Shown here one piece after another: positions 17,701-23,864 of a stretch of DNA of 64,000 nt. The DNA is from an uncultured Latescibacterota bacterium. GTDB taxonomy: Bacteria > Latescibacterota > UBA2968 > UBA8231. Below the pieces are notes generated by a model. The model did not search any database and was not told the DNA's origin. It saw only the letters and a list, made by a program, of their open reading frames with translations. The DNA lies in the NCBI GenBank assembly GCA_958295495.1, contig OY282352.1, forward strand, positions 5,588,049 through 5,652,048, written 5' to 3'. A program made the position numbers and the translations under genes. Positions within the stretch are counted from its first letter, which is position 1. Each line of letters opens with the position of its first letter.

Positions 17701-17942
17701 GATCGACCGCCTCCGATACGCAAGAAATCAAAGAAAGATTCGGTACCATTGACTCGTTCCTCACGTGGGATATGAGCTTTTTGTGGAACGTGTCCAAAGG
17801 CGTCAAAATCGTGCTCTCAGGGGTGAACCTGCTCAATAGTAAGCCGCCTCTGGCGAACGTCGAGCAAGGGTACGATGGCTTTGTACACGACCCCAAAGGC
17901 CGGCGGTTGAAGCTCGCTGTCTCCTATGGGTTTGGAGGGTGA
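14745..17942 (+). CDS. TonB-dependent outer-membrane receptor
   Basis: A 1065-residue outer-membrane transporter. A signal peptide (FVALFLALLAARAQA) is followed by a carboxypeptidase-regulatory-like domain (residues 25-110, GTIVGTVLDVEDG and GHFTIADVPAGEHLL), a TonB-box-like EEVVVTGTA and a plug domain around residues 112-262 (NVNLRGLGASRTLVLINSRR, VEVLKEGASAIYGSDAVAGV). The remainder is the beta-barrel. The ATG at 14745 is chosen over an upstream ATG at 14670 because AAAGAGAGG precedes it and the signal peptide begins there. The amidotransferase gene of the methylamine cluster follows by 15 bases, so its substrate may be related, but this is inference. Confidence 0.92.
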   Translation: MRLWSKCIFVALFLALLAARAQAESMGTIVGTVLDVEDGMVLDHAQVYIAELNMGALWGAAGHFTIADVPAGEHLLSAELIGYESVTTTVLVVAGETTTVELELMASVVELEEVVVTGTAFKESPISLPYAVAVTGREKMEEQGSPQLVDFFKNLGASHGVIGERSSWYNAGQTATLSESIANVNLRGLGASRTLVLINSRRQTYVPARLIGGRFVDVNAMPSIAMDRVEVLKEGASAIYGSDAVAGVANFLTRDDFEGFEVSAAHEHFAGAGDTNTGAIWGGKLGSAHAVVAAEWRRRQELRITERDYLLQPWYGSGQRLGWSSLGNPGTFAIGSPAPWTAQIHAPRCEQLGGFRESWTCRFRYQPWDNLIEDTSHTRAFAEINGSLSSGTNYHLEGLWAEAEIPNWYTTPSYPPFPLTDTTIMEVAPDHPGRQAFCADYGAEAGDPYYDACQGAENPENWYFNGRPFGNSGPSRAVGRTSRTWRVAASANGDLASFGRDTHFDLGLSYSRTEGNYNLPGVYIERLFLGFRGFGGPDCGVGVKPDHTSPAGMQLDATNGQVAGEGDCQYYNPFSNAIEFSQQPGSEFENNANPGYRSSLANTPELRQWLNQEVDLQSTADMLVADATLTGSWIEDVASYAAGYQFRLLNATGDPNDAGDVTVNPCPVVGDTECSAEDRFGPYLFTNVHRPYEESQTVHRFFTEIPLSLGSRFDTQLAANYEFHDVASSFDPKFGWRYQISESATQSLFMRGSVQTTFRTPSLDDVNESPLTTLEWINETGAYQTVDRIGSKDLKPEQAFTYNAGLALVTEGGFDATFDYWSYDFSDVIGSMPHGAITALYDSNKVALQQFIVCPDGIDTGTCAASELERVQVDIVNWPGVKTSGVDLHWGGHTDTGAGEFSFSLDATYTLEYRTKALEYLHETADAVVDTLVLQDAADVAGYLNFGNPIATSLPRLKSRISASYYWETYSLVSYLNYISSYLDRGSTASDTQEIKERFGTIDSFLTWDMSFLWNVSKGVKIVLSGVNLLNSKPPLANVEQGYDGFVHDPKGRRLKLAVSYGFGG

Positions 17943-17957
17943 CGCCCAGCGGCGACC

Positions 17958-18854
17958 ATGTGCGGCATTGTTGGGCTGTACGCAAAAAAACGCAACTTGG
18001 CCGACCAACTTGGCGCACTGTTCGCCGAGATGCTGATATGCATGAGCGCTCGCGGCCCCGATAGCGCGGGGTTGGCCCTGTATGGCAATGAGCCGCCGGA
18101 GGGCTTTATCAAGGTCACCTTGCGACACGCGGCCTTGGACTACGACTGGTTAGGGCTAGCCGACCAGCTCGGCGAGCACTTTGCCTGCGAGGCCAGCCTG
18201 CGCGTCAACGCTAACTACGCGGTCATTACAGTGCGCGCCGACGCCGATTCACTGGGGCGTGCGCTGGCTGACTCTAACCTGACGGTAATGAGCATCGGCC
18301 ACAGCATCGAACTCCTCAAAGAGGTCGGCGCACCCGCCGAGATCGTCGATCGCTTCGGCGTGCGCAAGATGCGCGGCACGCACATTATCGGCCACACGCG
18401 CATGGCCACCGAGAGCGCGGTGACCACCGACGGCTCCCACCCCTTTTCCACGGGCATGGATCTCTGCCTAGTACACAACGGGTCGCTGAGCAATCACAAT
18501 CGGCTGCGCACGCGCCTAGAGCGCAGCGGAATCGAAATCCGCACTGAAAACGACTCCGAGGTGGCGGCCGGTTACCTGATGTGGCGGATGCAGCAGGGAG
18601 ATACCTTGCAAGCGGCCCTACAAGCGGCGCTCGACGATCTGGACGGCTTCTATACCTTTGCCGTTGGCACGGCCAATGGCTTCGCGGTCTTGCGCGACCC
18701 GATCGCCTGCAAGCCGGCGGTGCTGGCCGAGACCGACGCGTACGTGGCGATGGCCAGCGAGTTCCAGGTGCTATCGAGCCTGCCGGGGATTGACGACGCC
18801 GAGGTCTGGGAGCCCAAGCCGGCGCAGGTGTACACTTGGGGCGGGGCCGGCTGA
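17958..18854 (+). CDS. mgsA: N-methylglutamate synthase subunit A-like (class II glutamine amidotransferase)
   Basis: A 298-residue N-terminal-nucleophile amidotransferase beginning MCGIVGLYAKK, with Cys2 as the nucleophile after Met removal; SARGPDSAGLALYG, GHTRMATES and VHNGSLSNHN are family motifs. It corresponds to GlxB/MgsA, the glutaminase-like part of the three-subunit synthase that makes N-methylglutamate from gamma-glutamylmethylamide and 2-oxoglutarate. Its stop shares a base with the next start, and the order mgsA-mgsB-mgsC-gmaS follows. Confidence 0.85.
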   Translation: MCGIVGLYAKKRNLADQLGALFAEMLICMSARGPDSAGLALYGNEPPEGFIKVTLRHAALDYDWLGLADQLGEHFACEASLRVNANYAVITVRADADSLGRALADSNLTVMSIGHSIELLKEVGAPAEIVDRFGVRKMRGTHIIGHTRMATESAVTTDGSHPFSTGMDLCLVHNGSLSNHNRLRTRLERSGIEIRTENDSEVAAGYLMWRMQQGDTLQAALQAALDDLDGFYTFAVGTANGFAVLRDPIACKPAVLAETDAYVAMASEFQVLSSLPGIDDAEVWEPKPAQVYTWGGAG

Positions 18855-19546
18855 TGGGTGAAGAGGTGTTCGACTTAGCTACGGGTACGTTGCGCCAGCT
18901 CAACCAGCACCTGCACGACCTGACCGAGGAGACGGCAAAGACGCGGCGGCGGATTCTGCATCCGCGCGGCGCACACGCGGTGGCCGCCGGGGTCAATGCG
19001 CCCGTGGAGATCGATATCGAAGGCCACGTTGGCTACTATTGCGCTGGCATGAACCAGCGCGCTCGCATCACCGTCCATGGGATGGTCGGGGTCGGAGTTG
19101 CCGAGAACATGATGTCGGGACTCGTGCGAGTGAAGGGCCACGCCAGCCAGTGCGCTGGGGCCACCGGGCACGGCGGCCTGCTGGTCATTGAGGGCGACGC
19201 AGCGAGCCGGTGCGGAATCTCCATGAAGGGGATCGATATCGTGGTCGGCGGCTCGGTCGGCCACAGCAGTTGCTTTATGGCGCAAGCCGGCAACCTAGTC
19301 GTGTGCGGCGATGCCGACGAGGCACTGGGCGACTCCCTGTACGAGGCGCGAATTTTCGTCCGCGGTCGGGTCGCTGGCCTGGGGGCCGACTGCATTGAAA
19401 AGCCCATGCGCGACGAGCACCTAAGCGCGTTGGCCGAGCTGTTGGCGCGGGCGGGCTTGCCCGGCGTACAACCCGAAGAGTTCCGCCGCTACGGCTCGGC
19501 GCGCCAGCTTTACAACTTCGAGGTGGACAACGCCGCCCAATACTAA
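18854..19546 (+). CDS. mgsB: N-methylglutamate synthase subunit B-like (GXGXG domain)
   Basis: A 230-residue protein made almost wholly of the beta-helical GXGXG repeat found at the C-terminus of glutamate synthase. Recurrent steps such as EIDIEGHVGYYCAGMN, VRVKGHASQCAGATGHGG and IDIVVGGSVGHSS are visible. It is the GlxC/MgsB homologue and acts as the structural middle subunit between amidotransferase and flavin synthase parts. The ATG at 18854 overlaps the upstream stop by one base. Confidence 0.85.
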   Translation: MGEEVFDLATGTLRQLNQHLHDLTEETAKTRRRILHPRGAHAVAAGVNAPVEIDIEGHVGYYCAGMNQRARITVHGMVGVGVAENMMSGLVRVKGHASQCAGATGHGGLLVIEGDAASRCGISMKGIDIVVGGSVGHSSCFMAQAGNLVVCGDADEALGDSLYEARIFVRGRVAGLGADCIEKPMRDEHLSALAELLARAGLPGVQPEEFRRYGSARQLYNFEVDNAAQY

Positions 19547-19548
19547 AA

Positions 19549-19626
19549 TTAGTGGTTAGTGGCCACTGGCCAGTGAATGGTGCCCTGCCCCCCTAGACTG
19601 AGGTGCGGACGGGCGCTAACCACTAA
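19549..19626. repeat. inverted repeat in the mgsB-mgsC gap
   Basis: TTAGTGGTTAG at 19549-19559 is perfectly complementary to CTAACCACTAA at 19616-19626, with a second small palindrome GGCCACTGGCC inside. It fills most of the 92-base gap. No T-run follows, so it is not a typical terminator. Related TTAGTGGTT wording occurs near 47879. It may be a dispersed non-coding element or an mRNA structure separating mgsAB from mgsC. Confidence 0.5.
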
Positions 19627-19638
19627 CTACTAACCAAT

Positions 19639-20964
19639 ATGACGCAACCACACCACAGCCAAGAGGGCCTGCGCGAGTCGGCTACCTTTGGCCGCGACGT
19701 CATCTATGAGATCCAGCGCGCAGCGCGCACCGGGATCTACCACATCCGCGGCTGGGGTGCCAAGCGCCAGGTGCCCCATTTTGACGACTTAGTCTTTTTG
19801 GGCGCGAGCATGTCGCGCTACCCGCTAGAGGGCTACCGAGAGCGCTGCGACACCAATGTGGTGCTGGGCACGCGCTACGCCAAAAACCCGATCCACCTCG
19901 ACATCCCCATCACCATCGCCGGGATGAGCTTCGGCTCGCTGTCGGCCCAAGCCAAAGAGGCACTCGGCCGCGGTGCCAGCGAGGTGGGCACTAGCACCAC
20001 GACCGGCGACGGTGGGATGACGCCGGAGGAGCGCGGACAGTCGCGGATTTTGGTCTATCAGCTTTTGCCCTCGCGCTACGGCATGAACCCCGACGACCTG
20101 CGGAAGGCCGACGCCATTGAGGTGGTGCTCGGCCAGGGGGCCAAGCCCGGCGGCGGCGGAATGCTCTTGGGGCAAAAGATCAGCGACCGCGTCGCCCAGA
20201 TGCGGACGTTGCCCAAGGACATCGACCAGCGCTCGGCCTGTCGCCATCCCGACTGGACCGGCCCGGACGACTTGGCGATCAAAATTGTGGAATTGCGCGA
20301 AATCACCGACTGGCAGGTGCCTATTTACGTCAAGATCGGCGCGACCCGGACCTACTACGACACGCTCTTGGCGATCAAGGCCGGGGCCGATGTGGTGGTC
20401 CTCGACGGGATGCAGGGCGGCACGGGCGCGACCCAAGAGGTGTTCATTGAGCACGTGGGGATCCCGACCCTGCCAGCCGTGCGCCAAGCCGTGGAAGCAC
20501 TCGACGAGTTGGATATGCACCGCAAGGTGCAGCTCATTGTGTCTGGGGGCATCCGCAGCGGCGCAGATGTGGCCAAAGCCTTGGCGATGGGGGCGGACGC
20601 CTGTTCAATTGGCACGGCCGCGCTGATCGCGCTGGGCGACAACAGCCCGCACTTGGACGCCGAATACCGCCAGATTGGTTCGGCCGCTGGCTTTTACGAC
20701 GACTTGCAGGACGGCCAAGACCCGGCTGGTATCTCGACCCAGACCGACGCATTGGCCCAGCGTCTCGACCCGGTGGCCGGAGGCCGCCAGCTCGCCAACT
20801 ATCTGCGAGTAATGACCATGGAATGCCAGATCATTGCCCGCGCCTGCGGCAAGTCGCACGTTCACAACTTGGAGCCAGAGGACTTGGCGGCGCTGACCAT
20901 TGAGGCCGCGGCCATGGCCAAAATCCCTTTGGCCGGGACGGATTGGATCCCTGGAAACCCCTGA
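19639..20964 (+). CDS. mgsC: N-methylglutamate synthase subunit C-like (FMN glutamate-synthase domain)
   Basis: A 441-residue TIM-barrel protein of the glutamate-synthase central-domain family. ITIAGMSFGSLSAQAKEALG, TSTTTGDGGM, GQGAKPGGGGMLLGQKI and DGMQGGTGATQEVF are the FMN and substrate motifs. With MgsA and MgsB it would convert gamma-glutamylmethylamide and 2-oxoglutarate to N-methylglutamate and glutamate. It is the GlxD homologue. The next gene starts 14 bases after its stop. Confidence 0.87.
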   Translation: MTQPHHSQEGLRESATFGRDVIYEIQRAARTGIYHIRGWGAKRQVPHFDDLVFLGASMSRYPLEGYRERCDTNVVLGTRYAKNPIHLDIPITIAGMSFGSLSAQAKEALGRGASEVGTSTTTGDGGMTPEERGQSRILVYQLLPSRYGMNPDDLRKADAIEVVLGQGAKPGGGGMLLGQKISDRVAQMRTLPKDIDQRSACRHPDWTGPDDLAIKIVELREITDWQVPIYVKIGATRTYYDTLLAIKAGADVVVLDGMQGGTGATQEVFIEHVGIPTLPAVRQAVEALDELDMHRKVQLIVSGGIRSGADVAKALAMGADACSIGTAALIALGDNSPHLDAEYRQIGSAAGFYDDLQDGQDPAGISTQTDALAQRLDPVAGGRQLANYLRVMTMECQIIARACGKSHVHNLEPEDLAALTIEAAAMAKIPLAGTDWIPGNP

Positions 20965-20978
20965 ACAAGGAGCCTGTT

Positions 20979-22337
20979 ATGGCGGATCGCGACGCGATTG
21001 AAAAACGCCTCTCACAAGAGGGCATTGAATTTCTCCTCGTGCAGTTTGTCGATATGACGGGAGCGGCTAAGGTGAAAATGGTGCCGGTGACGGCGCTGGG
21101 GGACGCCATCGGCGAAGGCGTGGGTTTTGCCGGCGGGTCTATTTGGGGCTTGGGGCAGGGGCCGCACTCGCACGACATGCTGGCGCAGATCGATCTCGAT
21201 TCGTACGCACGGCTGTCTTGGCAGCCGAACACGGTGCGCTTTGCCAGCAACCTCTTCGTCGGTGGGGAGCCGCATCCCTATTGCTCCCGCACCAACCTCC
21301 AGAGGGTGCTCGCCGATGCCGCGCAACAGGGCTACGTCTTCAACGTGGGCATGGAGCCGGAGCACTTTCTCGTGGTGCGCGACGCCGACGGCTCGATCCG
21401 GCCTTGGGACCCGGACGGCGTGGACTCGCTGGCCAAGCCCTGCTACGACTTCCGCTCCATGTCGCCGGCCATGGCGTACTTGCAGGAGCTGACCCGGTCC
21501 CTCAACGATCTCGGCTGGGGGGTCTATCAGTGCGACCACGAGGACGCCAACGGCCAGTTCGAGGTCAACTTCGCCTACGCCGACGCGCTGACGACCTCGG
21601 ACCGCATCATCTTCTTCAAGATGGCCACCTCGCAGATCGCCAAAAAATACGATGCGATTGCCACGCACATGCCCAAGCCGTTTGCCGACTGCACCGGCAG
21701 CGGCTTGCACGCGCACTACCATATCGCCGACGCCCAGTCGGGCGAGAATCTCTTTTTGGACGAGGGAGACCAGCGGGGCTTGGGTTGCTCAAAGCTGGCG
21801 TACCACTTCCTCGGCGGCATTTTGCACCACGCGCGCGCCCTGTGTGCGGTCTCCAGCCCAACGGTAAACTGCTACAAGCGCCTACAACTCGGCGCTGGAA
21901 TCTATTCGAGCCGTTCGGGTTTTACTTGGACGCCGGCGTTTATCACCTATGGCGACAACAACCGCACGCAGATGATCCGCACGGCTGGCGAGGGGCACTT
22001 TGAGGATCGCACGATCAGTGCCGTGGCCAATCCCTATCTGGCCTTGGCGGCCTACTTGATGGCCGGACTCGACGGCATCCAACGCGAGCTATCCCCGGGC
22101 GAGCCAAATTTGGGCAACATGTACGAGCGCGACCTCGACGAGATCCAAGCCGCCGGGATCCAGCTTTTGCCGCAGTCGCTGGCCGAGGCACTCGACGCGC
22201 TGCGCGAGGACGAAGTGGTGCAGAGCGGACTAGGCCCCATCGCCGATGAGTTCCTCCAGATAAAAGCCGACGAGTGGGCCGAGTACGACAGCCAAGTCAG
22301 CCGCTGGGAGATCGACCGGTATTTGACCTCCTGCTGA
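20979..22337 (+). CDS. gmaS: gamma-glutamylmethylamide synthetase-like glutamine synthetase
   Basis: A 452-residue member of the glutamine synthetase superfamily. Motifs include FVDMTGAAKVKMVP, GMEPEHFLVV, the ATP/glutamate segment CTGSGLHAHYHIAD and NCYKRL. In this setting, next to mgsABC and mgdABC, it most likely ligates methylamine to glutamate with ATP, the entry step of the N-methylglutamate pathway. AAGGAG at 20967 fits the ATG at 20979. Without the neighbours it could equally be a GlnT-type ligase for another amine. Confidence 0.82.
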   Translation: MADRDAIEKRLSQEGIEFLLVQFVDMTGAAKVKMVPVTALGDAIGEGVGFAGGSIWGLGQGPHSHDMLAQIDLDSYARLSWQPNTVRFASNLFVGGEPHPYCSRTNLQRVLADAAQQGYVFNVGMEPEHFLVVRDADGSIRPWDPDGVDSLAKPCYDFRSMSPAMAYLQELTRSLNDLGWGVYQCDHEDANGQFEVNFAYADALTTSDRIIFFKMATSQIAKKYDAIATHMPKPFADCTGSGLHAHYHIADAQSGENLFLDEGDQRGLGCSKLAYHFLGGILHHARALCAVSSPTVNCYKRLQLGAGIYSSRSGFTWTPAFITYGDNNRTQMIRTAGEGHFEDRTISAVANPYLALAAYLMAGLDGIQRELSPGEPNLGNMYERDLDEIQAAGIQLLPQSLAEALDALREDEVVQSGLGPIADEFLQIKADEWAEYDSQVSRWEIDRYLTSC

Positions 22338-22341
22338 GGCC

Positions 22342-23586
22342 ATGCCCTACCGGTTGCTCAAATACGGCCTCGCGAAGAAATACTCCGAGCCGCGCATGTT
22401 CCGCTCGCCGGCGCGGCTGCGCAACAGCTATGAAGTAGTGATCATCGGCGGCGGCGGCCACGGGCTGGCCGCGGCGCACTATCTCGCCCAAGAGCACGGC
22501 ATCTGCGATGTGGCCGTGTTGGAGCAGCGCTACATCGGCCACGGCGGCACCGGCCGCAACACCGCGATCATTCGCTCGAATTACCTGACCGAAGAGGGCG
22601 CACGCTTTTACCAGTTCAGCGTGGATCTGTACCGCGATTTGGCGCGCCAGCTCGACTACAACCTGTTTTACTCCGAGCGCGGGCACTTCACTTTGGCGCA
22701 CGCGCCGGCCGCCCTGCGCACCCAGCGCTGGCGCGCCGAGGTCAACAAGCATCTCGGCATCAACTCCGAGGTCGTCGGCCCGGAGTTCGTCAAGAAGACC
22801 ATTCCCGAGATCGACCTGAGTTGCGGCGGCCACCAGCCGCCGATTGTTGGTGCGCTCTACCACCCGCCGGGTGCCATCGCCCGCCACGACGCAGTGGCGT
22901 GGGCCTATGCGCGCGGCGCCGACCGCAAAGGCGTTGAAATCCACCAGCAGACCCGCGTCACCGACATTGAAGTCGAGGATGGCCGGGTCGCCGGCGTTCA
23001 CACCGACCGCGGTTTTATCCAGACCCGCAAGGTGCTCTGCGCTGTGGCGGGCTGGACGCCGCACATCTTGCCGATGGTTGGCTTGCGCTCGCCGCTGGTG
23101 GTGCATCCGCTCCAAGCGTTTGTAACCGAGCCGTTCAAGCCGTGGCTCGACGCGATCGTAGTGTCGGCCAGCTTGCACACGTACGTCAGCCAATCCTCGC
23201 GCGGCGAGTTGGTCGCCGGTGCGTCCTTGGACCCCTACGAGCTGACGTCCATGCGCTCGACGCTCGATTTTGCCGAGGGCTTGGCCGGTCATCTCATGGA
23301 TCTCTTCCCTTTCTTGGGCCAAGTGAAGGTGCTGCGTCAGTGGGCCGGGTTGTGCGACATGACCCCGGACTTCTCGCCGATCATGGGCACGACCCCGATT
23401 GCGGGGTTTTACATCGACGCTGGCTGGGGGACGTGGGGCTTTAAGGCCACCCCGGTCTGCGGCTATACCATGGCGCACGCCATCGCCCGCGACGAAAATC
23501 ATCCGCTCATCCGCGCCTTTAATCTGTCGCGGTTTGGCGCGTTTGCACTGGTCGGCGAGAAGGGAGCGGCGTCCGTTGGCCACTAG
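22342..23586 (+). CDS. mgdA: N-methylglutamate dehydrogenase subunit A-like (sarcosine oxidase beta type)
   Basis: A 414-residue FAD enzyme. The dinucleotide motif VVIIGGGGHGLAAAHYLA is at residues 32-49, and HGGTGRNTAIIRSNY and GWGTWGFKATPV match SoxB-type proteins. It oxidises the N-methyl substrate at FAD and passes electrons on. The gene follows gmaS by four bases. In the pathway the substrate would be N-methylglutamate; sarcosine is the alternative if the gmaS/mgs assignment were wrong. Confidence 0.85.
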   Translation: MPYRLLKYGLAKKYSEPRMFRSPARLRNSYEVVIIGGGGHGLAAAHYLAQEHGICDVAVLEQRYIGHGGTGRNTAIIRSNYLTEEGARFYQFSVDLYRDLARQLDYNLFYSERGHFTLAHAPAALRTQRWRAEVNKHLGINSEVVGPEFVKKTIPEIDLSCGGHQPPIVGALYHPPGAIARHDAVAWAYARGADRKGVEIHQQTRVTDIEVEDGRVAGVHTDRGFIQTRKVLCAVAGWTPHILPMVGLRSPLVVHPLQAFVTEPFKPWLDAIVVSASLHTYVSQSSRGELVAGASLDPYELTSMRSTLDFAEGLAGHLMDLFPFLGQVKVLRQWAGLCDMTPDFSPIMGTTPIAGFYIDAGWGTWGFKATPVCGYTMAHAIARDENHPLIRAFNLSRFGAFALVGEKGAASVGH

Positions 23587-23604
23587 CCACGCAAGGGGGC
23601 GGTC

Positions 23605-23862
23605 GTGAAAATCCTCACCTGCCCAATCAACGGCCCGCGGCCGCTGGCGGAATTTGTCTTTGGCGGCGAGGTGCGCTCCATGCCCGACCCCAAGCAGGCG
23701 AGCGACGCCGCGTGGGCCGACTACGTATTCAACCGCTGCGGCGAGCCGGGCATCCAGCGCGAGTGGTGGTACCACAGCGCCAGCAGCACTTGGTTTATTG
23801 CCGAGCGCGACACGGCCTGCGACGAGATCGTCCGCACCTATTTGTGGGGCGAGGAGGACTAA
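23605..23862 (+). CDS. mgdB: N-methylglutamate dehydrogenase subunit B-like (sarcosine oxidase delta type)
   Basis: An 85-residue small subunit. The start LTCPINGPRPLAEFVFGGEV matches the delta-subunit zinc-site region, with the second Cys of the usual CPxC replaced by Asn, as is often seen in this subfamily; WWYHSASSTWFIAERDT is the C-terminal family segment. The start is a GTG with AAGGGGG upstream. It lies between the beta-like and alpha-like genes as in known clusters. Confidence 0.85.
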   Translation: MKILTCPINGPRPLAEFVFGGEVRSMPDPKQASDAAWADYVFNRCGEPGIQREWWYHSASSTWFIAERDTACDEIVRTYLWGEED

Positions 23863-23864
23863 GC

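Noticed and set aside
20979..22337. Housekeeping glutamine synthetase glnA
   Set aside because: Position among mgsABC and mgdABC and lack of nitrogen-regulation genes favour the gamma-glutamylmethylamide synthetase role.
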